From Candidatus Binatia bacterium (lineage in GTDB: Bacteria; Desulfobacterota; Binatia; HRBIN30), in the NCBI GenBank assembly GCA_026415395.1, contig JAOAHD010000010.1, forward strand, positions 1 to 64,000: a stretch of 64,000 nucleotides of DNA. The letters are read 5' to 3'. How positions within the stretch are numbered: the stretch's first letter is position 1; every line of letters starts with the position of its first letter. Position numbers and translations under genes: made by a program. Below, piece by piece: positions 33,817 through 43,744 of this stretch. Below the pieces are notes generated by a model. That model had not been told where the DNA came from. It made no database searches and saw nothing but the letters and a program-made list of their open reading frames with translations.

Positions 33817-34089
33817 TTACTTCTGGATCACGATGTGCCATTCGTTTGCCTGCGCATCGTGACAGATCTCCAGTACCGCGTATCCCTCTGCCTCAGCCGC
33901 ACGCGGGAGCTCGGCAGCCCCTTTCGGGTCGTCAAGCCGCAGGCACAGGATGGCGCCGATCGGCAATTGTTCGAGGCGCACCTTGGCGCGCACCCAATTC
34001 ATCGGGCAGCGAACTCCGCGGAGGTCGTAGACTTCCGCGTTGTTGCCGTAGGGCTCGTTGCTATACTGGCCGCGGCTCGGGTCGTTCAT
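33817..34089 (-). CDS. TusA-like sulfurtransferase
   Basis: The product is 90 residues. YDLRGVRCPMNWVRAK carries the TusA signature with catalytic Cys28 followed by Pro29, and LPIGAILCLRLDDPKGAAELPRAAEAEGY is the second half of the domain. TusA-family proteins carry persulfide sulfur for tRNA thiolation or sulfur oxidation. An N-terminal tail of about 18 residues precedes the domain. The sulfur partner genes are not nearby, so the pathway is unknown. Confidence 0.88.
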   Translation of the reverse strand: MNDPSRGQYSNEPYGNNAEVYDLRGVRCPMNWVRAKVRLEQLPIGAILCLRLDDPKGAAELPRAAEAEGYAVLEICHDAQANEWHIVIQK

Positions 34090-34153
34090 TCTTTCCGGTA
34101 CTCACCCGCTTGCGGGCGGTCATCGTATAGCGGCAAGGTCTTAGGCGTGCAGC

Positions 34154-36145
34154 ATGGCTAGCGTAAAAGAATTCATTCTCCGGTCAGCGAGCATCCCGAG
34201 CGACCGGCTTTACCGCATCGACTACGAAAGCGCCCTCAATCCGGCGCAGCTCGAGGCGGTTACGACCTTGCGCGGCCCCCTCCTCGTCGTGGCCGGAGCT
34301 GGCACGGGCAAGACCCGTACACTGGTGTACCGGGTTGCGCGCCTGGTGGAGCACGGGGTCCCGCCTCAACAGATCCTGCTCCTCACGTTCACCCGCAAGG
34401 CTGCGGAGGAGATGCTGCAACGGGCGGCCTTCCTGCTCGATGGCCGGTGTCGCGCCGTGCAAGGAGGCACCTTTCACGCTTTCGGGAATGCCGTGTTACG
34501 AGAGTACGGGAACGTGATTGGCCTGTCGCCGCATTTCACCATCCTCGACCAAGGCGACATGGAAGACGTGATCCAACGGGTGCGCAGCGAACTCGGACTT
34601 GACCGAAGCAAGGTTCGCTTCCCCCGCAAGCAGGCAATTGCCGAAGTTATCAGCATGAGTGTGAACAAGGAACAGCCGATCTCGCTTACGCTGCAAGAGC
34701 TCTATCCGCATTTCCTCGAGCATGCCGAGGCAATCGAGCGCGTGGCGCGGCTGTACCAACAATACAAACGCGAGCGACAGCTTGTGGACTATGACGATTT
34801 GCTCGTGCTCTTGCGGGAGCTGTTGCGAGGGCACGCCGCGATTCGCCGTGCCCTGGCGGACCGCTACCGCTTCGTGATGGTAGACGAGTATCAAGACACC
34901 AATCGGCTGCAAGCCGACATCGTTTGGCTCCTCGGGCAGGAACACGGCAACGTGATGGTCGTTGGCGACGATGCGCAAAGCATTTATTCGTTTCGCGGAG
35001 CCAACTACCGGAACATCCTCGATTTCCCCCAGCGCTTTCCGGACGCGCGGGTGGTCACTATCGAGCAAAATTACCGCAGCACGCAGCCTATCTTGGACCT
35101 CGCAAATGCGGTCTTAGCGCGCGCAAGTGAGGGATACGGAAAGCAGCTCTTTTCCGCCCAACGCGAGGGCGAGCCTCCTTTTCTCGTGGCGCTGCCGGAT
35201 GAGCGTACTCAGTCGCAGTTTGTTTGCCAGCAAATCCTCGAACTACGAGAGCAAGGCTACCGGTTGCAAGACATCGCCGTGCTCATGCGTTCCGGGTTCC
35301 ACTCGTTTGACCTGGAGATGGAGCTTGCCCAACATCGCATCCCCTTCGTCAAGCGTGGGGGCTATCGGCTTGTCGAAGCTGCGCATGTGAAAGACGTGCT
35401 CGCTCACTTGCGCCTCGCGGTCAATCCTTTCGATGCAATTTCATGGCACCGGGTGCTTTTGTTGATCGACGGCATCGGCCCACGCACCGCGGTTGCCATT
35501 GAAGATTGGATCCAGCGGCATCCAGAGCCGGTCGGTGCCTTGCAATCCTTCCCTCGAACTGAGGTGCGGCAGCGGCTTGTGGCGTTGGCCACACTACTCG
35601 ACCGCCTCGACCGCCTCTCAGCTCCGGAGGCCCAAGCAGACGAAGTGTTGCGCTACTACGAGCCGCTATTGCAGCGACACTACCCCGAAGATCACCCGCG
35701 CCGCCGGCGTGATCTCGAGCACCTCGTAGGGTTAGCCGCGCAACACCGTTCACTCGCCGCATTCCTCACCCGCATGGCGCTCGACCCCCCAACCGATGCA
35801 GTCGACGGGGTGATGGCTGCGGAACGTGACGACGAACTCCTCGTGCTCTCGACCATCCACTCTGCAAAGGGGCTCGAGTGGCGAGCCGTGTTCCTCATCT
35901 GGGCAACCGAAGGTCGATTTCCGTCGGCGCTGTGCTTGCGTCCCAATGAACTCGAGGAAGAACGCCGGCTGCTCTACGTTGCCGTCACCCGTGCCAAAGA
36001 ACGGTTGTACATTACGTACCCGATTCAAGTCTTTGACCGCAGCCGGGGGCTCACCTTCGGGAAGGTGTCCCGCTTCCTTGAGGACATCCCCGAACACGTT
36101 TTGGTGCCCGCCCGCGTGGTCTTTACCGACTCCACCCCGGCCTAA
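34154..36145 (+). CDS. UvrD/Rep-family ATP-dependent DNA helicase
   Basis: The product is 663 residues, a usual length for this superfamily-1A group. Motif Q is LNPAQLEAV, Walker A VVAGAGTGKT, motif Ia LLLTFTRKAAEEM, Walker B MVDEYQDTN, motif III VVGDDAQSIYSFRGA, motif IV VVTIEQNYRST, motif V LSTIHSAKGLEW and motif VI YVAVTRAKERL. All helicase motifs are present, so it should unwind DNA 3' to 5' in repair or replication restart. An extra 30 N-terminal residues precede motif Q. It is the first gene on its strand after the TusA-like gene, divergently oriented. Confidence 0.95.
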   Translation: MASVKEFILRSASIPSDRLYRIDYESALNPAQLEAVTTLRGPLLVVAGAGTGKTRTLVYRVARLVEHGVPPQQILLLTFTRKAAEEMLQRAAFLLDGRCRAVQGGTFHAFGNAVLREYGNVIGLSPHFTILDQGDMEDVIQRVRSELGLDRSKVRFPRKQAIAEVISMSVNKEQPISLTLQELYPHFLEHAEAIERVARLYQQYKRERQLVDYDDLLVLLRELLRGHAAIRRALADRYRFVMVDEYQDTNRLQADIVWLLGQEHGNVMVVGDDAQSIYSFRGANYRNILDFPQRFPDARVVTIEQNYRSTQPILDLANAVLARASEGYGKQLFSAQREGEPPFLVALPDERTQSQFVCQQILELREQGYRLQDIAVLMRSGFHSFDLEMELAQHRIPFVKRGGYRLVEAAHVKDVLAHLRLAVNPFDAISWHRVLLLIDGIGPRTAVAIEDWIQRHPEPVGALQSFPRTEVRQRLVALATLLDRLDRLSAPEAQADEVLRYYEPLLQRHYPEDHPRRRRDLEHLVGLAAQHRSLAAFLTRMALDPPTDAVDGVMAAERDDELLVLSTIHSAKGLEWRAVFLIWATEGRFPSALCLRPNELEEERRLLYVAVTRAKERLYITYPIQVFDRSRGLTFGKVSRFLEDIPEHVLVPARVVFTDSTPA

Positions 36146-36284
36146 CCGCCACGTGTGGTTATCAAAGAGATCTTCGGGCAGCACCCTAGGGCCACTCCCA
36201 CCGGCTCGACCTCTGGGCGCCATGGCGTAAGCCGCTCGAACCCCAAACGAGACCTGCGGGCCGACAAACCGGATCGCCCCGCAG

Positions 36285-37088
36285 TTACATGCCGCCAACT
36301 CGTTTCGCTGCCTGCGGCGAACGTGCCCCCGACGGCTGGATCGTGCGCTGCGGGAGTGCGCTGCTCAGAATATGCGGAGGCAGCGGCGGCAGACTTCTCA
36401 AGCGCCAATAGAGCAGGGTCTGGATAGCACCCACGCCGTCCTTCCAGCGAATTTTTTTACCGTCGCGCACGCTCCGCGGACGGTAACCGACGAGCGGGAC
36501 CTCTACGATCTGAAAACCGTAACGGATCACCTTTGCGGTTACCTCCGGACAAAACTCGAACCGCTCACAGCGCAACTGCAGGGCACGTAGCACCTCCGTA
36601 GGCACCGCTTTGTAGCAGGTTGCCACATCGGTCAGATGTGCTCCGTAGAGAACCCGCACAAGCTGCCGCAAAATGATATTAATTGCCTTGTTTGGCCATG
36701 GCATTTCTTTAGGCATACCGTAAGTAAAGCGGCTCCCAAAAACGATCGTTGCCTCGCCCCTTGCCACCGGTGCGACAACCTTCGGCAGTTCTTCGATATC
36801 CAGCTCCAAATCGGCGTCCTGAATGACTACCACATCGCCGGTGCAATGCTCCAAAGCAGTGCGGATTGCAGCGCCTTTTCCTCGGTTGACAGCGTGAGTG
36901 AGCACTCGGATGCCAGAGAGCGATTGGAGCACCTCCGAGGTCCCATCCGTGGAGCCATCGTCCACGACAATAATCTCGGTACGCAGTGGCAACTCCTGCA
37001 GCCGGCGCACGACTTCGCCAACAGTGCCCCTCTCATTGAACACCGGCACCACCACCGACGCCAAAAAATCACTGCGAGGCGTGCCCAT
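36285..37088 (-). CDS. Family 2 glycosyltransferase (DPM1-like)
   Basis: The product is 267 residues. ATG 37088 lies 8 nt after GGAG. The GT-A fold is shown by VVVPVFNERGTVGEVVRRL, IIVVDDGSTDGT and IQDADLELD (metal-binding DAD). The acceptor region has FCPEVTAKVI and RDGKKIRWKDG, typical of dolichyl-phosphate or polyprenyl-phosphate sugar transferases. No membrane helix is present. The same architecture begins the fused protein at 37690-39177, suggesting paralogy. The leftward promoter region lies in 37089-37512. Confidence 0.88.
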   Translation of the reverse strand: MGTPRSDFLASVVVPVFNERGTVGEVVRRLQELPLRTEIIVVDDGSTDGTSEVLQSLSGIRVLTHAVNRGKGAAIRTALEHCTGDVVVIQDADLELDIEELPKVVAPVARGEATIVFGSRFTYGMPKEMPWPNKAINIILRQLVRVLYGAHLTDVATCYKAVPTEVLRALQLRCERFEFCPEVTAKVIRYGFQIVEVPLVGYRPRSVRDGKKIRWKDGVGAIQTLLYWRLRSLPPLPPHILSSALPQRTIQPSGARSPQAAKRVGGM

Positions 37089-37512
37089 GATTTCATCTCC
37101 GACTCTACCACGGCACAGGAGCAAAGCAAGCAAGCATCACTAACTACACACGCAACAGAGGACCCTGCTTAACGTACAGCTCTCTCGCGCACAAACTCAG
37201 AATGCGCATCACCCGGTCGGAACAAACTTTGCTGTCATTCAAAACGCCCCCTGCTCCCGCTGTTTGCACCACAGCTTTGATTGTCAACTGGCAAACGACG
37301 GGTGCTACCGCGGGCCAAGGACGCAAATGCCTTGCACCAGCAAACGGATCCTCTCGGCGATCGTGCCTGCATGCTCACTTCTTCCGTGCGTCAGTGCGCC
37401 AACCCGTACTCGTTCTCAGAAAGCGCTAACGGAGCCCACTCAAGAGTATTGGAGAACACGAGATTTTCGGGCAAAAAGGCGGGAACTGAACAGCAAGATG
37501 CTGAGGAACGGC
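37089..37512. other. Intergenic region without a visible gene
   Basis: About 420 bases between the leftward glycosyltransferase and the small rightward gene. Open frames here are short and lack ribosome sites. No repeat, RNA or terminator hairpin was found; it presumably holds both divergent promoters. Confidence 0.5.
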
Positions 37513-37740
37513 ATGGCTGAGAATTCCAGCACGAACTTCGAACGGAAGGCGCCTAGCCCTGCTCAAGAGACTGCGGCCGACGCCCGCAGTGCAGAAAGCC
37601 GACTGAACCGGTGGCGGGCGCAGCTTTTGAGTTTTCGGGCCGAGCCGCAGCAGTTCGAGAAGTGGCTCGATCGGCTCTTGCTCCTCGGCTTAGTGACCAC
37701 GCTCGCCATCGTCTTCTACATTTTTTTCTTGAGCGGCTAA
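37513..37740 (+). CDS. Small tail-anchored membrane protein (putative)
   Basis: The product is 75 residues from ATG 37513, 5 nt after GAGGA. An acidic-Ser N-terminus is followed by a charged helix and a single C-terminal hydrophobic helix LLLLGLVTTLAIVFYIFFLSG, the layout of a tail-anchored protein. I do not recognise the family. Its 3' end overlaps the convergent glycosyltransferase-methyltransferase gene by 51 bp, which lowers confidence. Confidence 0.5.
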   Translation: MAENSSTNFERKAPSPAQETAADARSAESRLNRWRAQLLSFRAEPQQFEKWLDRLLLLGLVTTLAIVFYIFFLSG

Positions 37741-39177
37741 CTCTGCGGAAGGCTGCCTCCGAGCAATGACCAGGAGCGACAATCCCCAGCGATGAGCTCC
37801 ACCCTCACGACCCTCGAGCCATGGCGCGATCCATCCGTTGATCTTTGCCTGAACGTGAGGAAAGCTCCGGCGCCGAAGTAGCCGGCTGTTCACCCACCAA
37901 GCGAGTGCCCCGATTCGGTTGAGCCAGGCAATTTTTTCCGCAACCAACCCCACCTCCGTGAGCTTCGAGAGCAGTTCCTGTTCACTGTATCTCCGGTGGT
38001 GACCTAGGGTGCGGTCGAGCTCTCCGAAGAGCGCCGGCGTCCCAGGCACAACGAGAATCACACGCCCCTGCGGCTGCAGCGCGCTGGCTAACTTCCGCAA
38101 GGCATCTACGTCGTCCTCCAGGTGCTCCAGCACGTTGCAACAGAGGACGGTGTCGAATCGTCCGCGCCACTCAGAGGGCAAGTCGCGGGTAAGGTCGAGC
38201 CGCTCCACGTGCACGCGAGGGTCGTTTGCGAACTGCTGTCGGAGCAACTTGAGGCAAATGGGGTCCACATCGGTGGCCACGATTTCACGAGCGTGGCGAA
38301 GGTGGCGCGTCATGTTTCCAATACCCGCACCGACTTCCAACACCGTGCGACCGACGAACTGAACGAAGTGCCCGTAGAGCCAGGCTTGGTAACGCCGCAG
38401 CCCGCGCAACCGCTGCAAAGTCAACAGCTCTGCACGAACCCGACGGCGGTCTGCAACGAGCCCGTACTTTAGGATTGTCCACAACGCGACCACGCCATCC
38501 TTCCAGCCAATTTTCTTACCTTCCAGGTAGCCGCGGCCAGAGTACGAAATGGACACCTCGAATATTCGCGCGCCGCTTCGTGCGACCTTGGCGGTGATCT
38601 CCGGCTCGATGCCAAAACGGTTAGAACGCAAACGCAAGCCCCGCACCACTTCGGTGCGAAAGGCTTTATAACATGTCTCCATGTCCGTCAGGTTGAGATT
38701 CGTGAACATGTTCGACAGGAAGGTGAGGAAATGGTTCCCCACCGCATGCCAAAACAACAACACGCGCCGCGGCGATCCGGTAAAGCGGGAGCCATAAACC
38801 ACATCCGCACGCCCATCGAGGATGGGCTGCAGCAACGTGGGGTACTCAGCCGGGTCATACTCCAAGTCGGCATCCTGGATGAGCACAACTTCGCCAGTGG
38901 CTCGCGCAATGCCATCGCGCACGGCCGCACCCTTCCCCTTATTCACCGTGCGTACGAACAAGGAAATCTCGTTGCACTGCCCTTGCGGACCTTGAACACG
39001 GAGCGGAGGGCCCCCAGGCACAAGGCCGATCGATCGGAGTTCCACGACTGTACCGTCGGTCGACGCGTCGTCGAATACCAGAACCTCTTTATCAAAGGGC
39101 GCCGCACACACGCGGCGGAGCAGCTCGGCAATGGTGCTGCGCTCGTTGTACACGGGTACGATGACGGTCAGCTTCAT
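37690..39177 (-). CDS. Family 2 glycosyltransferase fused to a class I methyltransferase
   Basis: The product is 495 residues. Residues about 1-240 are a GT-A domain: LTVIVPVYNERSTIAEL, VLVFDDASTDGT, IQDADLEYDPAEY and GKKIGWKDG. Residues about 265-480 are a Rossmann SAM-dependent methyltransferase: TVLEVGAGIGNMTRHL, IVATDVDPICLKLL and DTVLCCNVLEHLEDDV. The GT part resembles the separate enzyme at 36285. Such fusions occur in surface-polysaccharide or glycolipid loci; the acceptor is unknown. The pair of GT genes may act in one pathway, though they are separated by 600 bases. Confidence 0.88.
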   Translation of the reverse strand: MKLTVIVPVYNERSTIAELLRRVCAAPFDKEVLVFDDASTDGTVVELRSIGLVPGGPPLRVQGPQGQCNEISLFVRTVNKGKGAAVRDGIARATGEVVLIQDADLEYDPAEYPTLLQPILDGRADVVYGSRFTGSPRRVLLFWHAVGNHFLTFLSNMFTNLNLTDMETCYKAFRTEVVRGLRLRSNRFGIEPEITAKVARSGARIFEVSISYSGRGYLEGKKIGWKDGVVALWTILKYGLVADRRRVRAELLTLQRLRGLRRYQAWLYGHFVQFVGRTVLEVGAGIGNMTRHLRHAREIVATDVDPICLKLLRQQFANDPRVHVERLDLTRDLPSEWRGRFDTVLCCNVLEHLEDDVDALRKLASALQPQGRVILVVPGTPALFGELDRTLGHHRRYSEQELLSKLTEVGLVAEKIAWLNRIGALAWWVNSRLLRRRSFPHVQAKINGWIAPWLEGREGGAHRWGLSLLVIARRQPSAELAAQEKNVEDDGERGH

Positions 39178-39313
39178 CGCGGCCTAGGCGGCTAGCGACG
39201 CGTCGCCCAGCAAGCAACCTGGAGTTGCAGAATTCACCCCAACCTCGCGCCGCGGTCGAATCCAGACTTGCCATGGTTGCGTACGCACACCCCGCAGGAT
39301 AACCGAGTTTCTC

Positions 39314-39982
39314 GTGTGTGCCCGCCCGCCGCACTTGTTGTTCTTCATTGCGCTCGCCCTTACCACCCTCTCGTCCAACGGCTGCATCGGCAGTCATCCA
39401 CCAGCGCTTTCGGCCATCACCGTCGCAGGGGTCAACGAGCAAGGAGAGCCCGATCCAGTCTATGCAGCCCGCACGGTGTTCGGCCCCCCGTTGCCGGTCG
39501 TTGGCGTCCGCCCAGGGCGTCCCCCCAAGGCCGGCACGCTGCTGTGGAACGAACCGACACGCGGAACGATCCACATCACCCTTGCCAAAGGGCGCCAAAG
39601 CTTCACCTTTCACACCACCACCTGGGGGCAGGCACGAAGGTTTGTCGTCGCGTTCTTCCTCGACGGGGCAAGCGAACCAGCCTTGGCGCTGGAAACCGAG
39701 GGAGAGGAAACTCACGATAACCGTTTGCTGCGGCCGCTGGGTTTGGATGGGGAGCTGCTTGCCGCCCGAGCCGCCACCCGCGCTGTACGCTGGCGGGGAT
39801 ATGAAGTGCGAATCGAGGACATCGCGCTACCGGACACGCGTTTTCCGCTGGACATGGTCGGACCGTGGAAGCTTCGCCCGGACAACGTCGCCGACCTTGT
39901 GGGAACGGTGGTGTTCATGGTTCAAGAGGTTTCGCCTGCAAGTGGAAACAATCTAGGCCCAGCAGCGAAGCCGACGCCGTAA
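39314..39982 (+). CDS. Hypothetical lipoprotein
   Basis: The product is 222 residues from GTG 39314. A signal peptide LLFFIALALTTLSSNGC ends in Cys24, the probable lipidation site. The mature part is beta-rich (GTIHITLAKGRQSFTFHTTTW) with no motif that I recognise. It precedes the mdh gene by 110 bp on the same strand and is unlikely to share its function. Confidence 0.6.
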   Translation: MCARPPHLLFFIALALTTLSSNGCIGSHPPALSAITVAGVNEQGEPDPVYAARTVFGPPLPVVGVRPGRPPKAGTLLWNEPTRGTIHITLAKGRQSFTFHTTTWGQARRFVVAFFLDGASEPALALETEGEETHDNRLLRPLGLDGELLAARAATRAVRWRGYEVRIEDIALPDTRFPLDMVGPWKLRPDNVADLVGTVVFMVQEVSPASGNNLGPAAKPTP

Positions 39983-41035
<1,053 letters not shown>

Positions 41036-41057
41036 TTTTCTCGAAGAGGGCAGCACA

Positions 41058-42230
41058 GTGAACATCCACGAATATCAAGCGAAGCAAGTTCTGCGGCGTT
41101 TTGGCATCTCGGTGCCGGAGGGGCGCGTCGCGGCCACGCTCGAAGAAGCGCTCACAGGCGCGGAGCAAATTGGTTATCCGGTGGTCGCCAAGGCTCAAAT
41201 TCATGCTGGAGGCCGAGGCAAGGCCGGTGGCGTCAAGGTGTGCCGCGAAGCCTCGGACCTCAAAGCATTCGTGGAGCGCATCTTGGGGAAGCCACTCGTC
41301 ACCCACCAAACGGGGCCGAGCGGGCGTATTGTTCGCAAAATTCTCATCGAGCCAGCGTGCGCGATTGAGCGGGAGTTTTATCTCAGCTTGACTCTCGATC
41401 GCGGCCGTGGCTGGGTGACCATGATGGCGAGTGCCGAAGGCGGTGTCGAGATCGAGGAGGTGGCAGCGCGCTCCCCCGAAAAGATCCTGCGCGAGCCCAT
41501 CGATCCCGCGGTCGGTGTGCAGCCATTCCAAGGGCGGAAACTGGCCTTCGGCCTGGGTTTGCCGAAAGAAATCGTGGGCTCGTTTGTCTCGTTGGTTCAA
41601 GGACTCTACCGCGCTTATGTAGAAACGGATGCCTCGCTGGTCGAAGTGAATCCACTCGTACTGACCCGGGAACAGAAGCTCGTTGTTCTCGACGCCAAGG
41701 TGAGCTTCGATGATAACGGTTTGTTCCGCCATCCCGACTTACGCGAGCTCCGCGACATTCATGAGGAGGACCCGCGCGAGGTCGAGGCGTCCAAGTACGA
41801 TCTGAACTACATCTCGCTCGATGGCAACATCGGCTGCATGGTGAACGGCGCCGGGCTCGCCATGGCGACTATGGACATCATCAAACTGTACGGTGGCTCG
41901 CCAGCGAACTTTTTGGACGTGGGCGGTGGTGCGACGAAGGAGAAAGTGACGGCGGCATTCAAGATTCTGCTTTCCGACCCCAACGTCAAAGCTGTGCTCG
42001 TCAATATTTTCGGTGGCATTATGAAATGCGATGTGATCGCCGAAGGGGTGGTGGCGGCGGCGCGCGAGGTACAACTCCGGGTCCCGCTGGTGGTCCGCCT
42101 CGAAGGTACAAATGTCGAGCTGGGTAAGAAAATCCTGGCCGAATCTGGTCTCGACATCATCCCGGCAAGCGACATGGCCGATGCGGGCCGCAAGGTAGTA
42201 GACGCAGCTCGACGAGCGGCGGGGCAGTAA
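41058..42230 (+). CDS. sucC: Succinyl-CoA synthetase beta subunit
   Basis: The product is 390 residues from GTG 41058; an upstream frame through mdh is a shadow. It opens [17 protein letters not shown], the family start, followed by the ATP-grasp segment [29 protein letters not shown] and [18 protein letters not shown], both typical of SucC, are present. SucC and SucD form succinyl-CoA synthetase in the citric acid cycle. Here the alpha subunit gene sucD, which normally follows, is missing from this window; the next gene is an unrelated leftward lipoprotein. Confidence 0.96.
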   Translation: MNIHEYQAKQVLRRFGISVPEGRVAATLEEALTGAEQIGYPVVAKAQIHAGGRGKAGGVKVCREASDLKAFVERILGKPLVTHQTGPSGRIVRKILIEPACAIEREFYLSLTLDRGRGWVTMMASAEGGVEIEEVAARSPEKILREPIDPAVGVQPFQGRKLAFGLGLPKEIVGSFVSLVQGLYRAYVETDASLVEVNPLVLTREQKLVVLDAKVSFDDNGLFRHPDLRELRDIHEEDPREVEASKYDLNYISLDGNIGCMVNGAGLAMATMDIIKLYGGSPANFLDVGGGATKEKVTAAFKILLSDPNVKAVLVNIFGGIMKCDVIAEGVVAAAREVQLRVPLVVRLEGTNVELGKKILAESGLDIIPASDMADAGRKVVDAARRAAGQ

Positions 42231-42298
42231 CCCTACTCTGGGAAGCATGCCTGGATAGCGGCAAGACTGCCGGACGGTGTTACTGCCTTTGCTGGGGC

Positions 42299-43045
42299 TT
42301 ACAGGTCCTTGCGCACCACAACGGTTCCCGAGCCGAGCGAGGCCGCGCTTAAAACCCCGTCGAGAACCAACTGCACACGCAAGCGCCGCGCATCGACTGC
42401 GCGAATCACCGCGGCAATGGTGTCTTGCGGGTCGGGAAGAAAAATCACCGCAGGCGTGGTGGAACTCGTTTCATCGCTCGATGCACGCCCGAGGGCACGA
42501 GTGATCTGGGTGTCCCCCACGGTGCCCGAAAACGCCACACCAAAAGTACTTTGCCCATCGAATGGCGAGCAATCCGTTTGACCCTGCGCTGGAGCACAAA
42601 TATCGATCCGTGCCTCTGGGCGCGGTGCCACCGCCGTACTCGGAAGCGGTGCACCCACCGCCACGGCCACGCCTGGCTGATCGACAATGATCGCCGCTGG
42701 GCCCGCAGTGCCCGTCAGGCGATAGCGTACCAATGCTGGCGCACTGTCGAGCAAGCGCAAGGTAAGGCCAAAAGGTGTGGCTCCGTTTTCCACGAAGATC
42801 TGAAACGGGGCACTGGCGACAATCTCCTGTCCGGCCAGGGAACGGAAAACCCGATCCCCGGCGTGCACCTCGATTACCTCGAAGCGGATGGGCCCTGCCA
42901 CTTGGGGCAACACCTCGAAGGCGATCTCCGGCAAGTTCGGCGGATTGGAGCCCGACTCCCCACAACCCAAAACCGACGCGACAAACACCAACACCCCCAA
43001 ACACCGCCAAGCTTGTCTCGGCCACAGTGGACAGCGCCCTGACAT
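42299..43045 (-). CDS. Hypothetical lipoprotein
   Basis: The product is 248 residues from ATG 43045 (GTG 43063 is an alternative). LGVLVFVASVLGC is a lipobox ending in Cys28. The mature part is beta-strand-rich and acidic, with NLPEIAFEVLPQVAGPIRFEVIEV at its start. No known motif was found. It is probably anchored in a membrane. It is a single gene, convergent with sucC. Confidence 0.6.
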   Translation of the reverse strand: MSGRCPLWPRQAWRCLGVLVFVASVLGCGESGSNPPNLPEIAFEVLPQVAGPIRFEVIEVHAGDRVFRSLAGQEIVASAPFQIFVENGATPFGLTLRLLDSAPALVRYRLTGTAGPAAIIVDQPGVAVAVGAPLPSTAVAPRPEARIDICAPAQGQTDCSPFDGQSTFGVAFSGTVGDTQITRALGRASSDETSSTTPAVIFLPDPQDTIAAVIRAVDARRLRVQLVLDGVLSAASLGSGTVVVRKDL

Positions 43046-43306
43046 GCGTGTCGCTGTTCGCACCGCGGCATTGCAGGGTCAAGAGACAGCACGCTCCGTA
43101 GCTAAGCGCCGATTCCTATCACTTAGGGGAATGCGAACGGATTGCCGCCAACGCCCGCTGGATTCACATTCGTTTACCTAACTGAACCCGCCGCGTGAGA
43201 TTTCTCGCTGGCAGCTCCCAGCCTAACTCGGACAACATCGCAAGCGAGGTCTTGCGGAAAGCGCTGCGATACCAAGCTTGAGGCAGCGTGCTAACCCGTA
43301 GGAGCA

Positions 43307-43675
43307 ATGGAGCGCGATCGCTTTATCGATTTGGTTCAAGAGGTCTGGGAGCAGTTCCCCGAGCCCTTCGCCTCCAAACTGGAAAACGTCGTACTCATCG
43401 TGGAGGACGCGCCCAGCCCTGAGCTACTTCGTTCCATGGGGCTGAACCCGAGGCGCGACACCCTCTTTGGTCTTTACCGCGGCGTGCCACTTCCGCAGCG
43501 CGGAGCGACGTTTGCAAACCACCCGCCGGACACTATCACCATTTTTTACCGGCCGCTGGTTCAACGCTTTCACACCGAGACCCAACTCCGCCGTGAGATT
43601 GCACGCACGATCATTCACGAAGTAGCCCATCACTTTGGAATGAGCGAGGCGGAAATCCGCAAACTCGGGTACTAA
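43307..43675 (+). CDS. Small zincin-family metallopeptidase-like protein
   Basis: The product is 122 residues. TIIHEVAHHFGMSEAEI carries the zinc motif HExxH (with a third His at HH), the signature of the small zincin family (PF06262) commonly annotated metallopeptidase. The chain is short and entirely this domain: an N-terminal DLVQEVWEQFPEPF region and the core beta strands. No export signal. It is a single gene, and its substrate is unknown. Confidence 0.8.
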   Translation: MERDRFIDLVQEVWEQFPEPFASKLENVVLIVEDAPSPELLRSMGLNPRRDTLFGLYRGVPLPQRGATFANHPPDTITIFYRPLVQRFHTETQLRREIARTIIHEVAHHFGMSEAEIRKLGY

Positions 43676-43744
43676 CTCGCTTGCTCCTCACCAACCTGCG
43701 CGTCCAGCTCCGTTGAGCCTCTTTCGAGCAACTTCGGTGAACGG

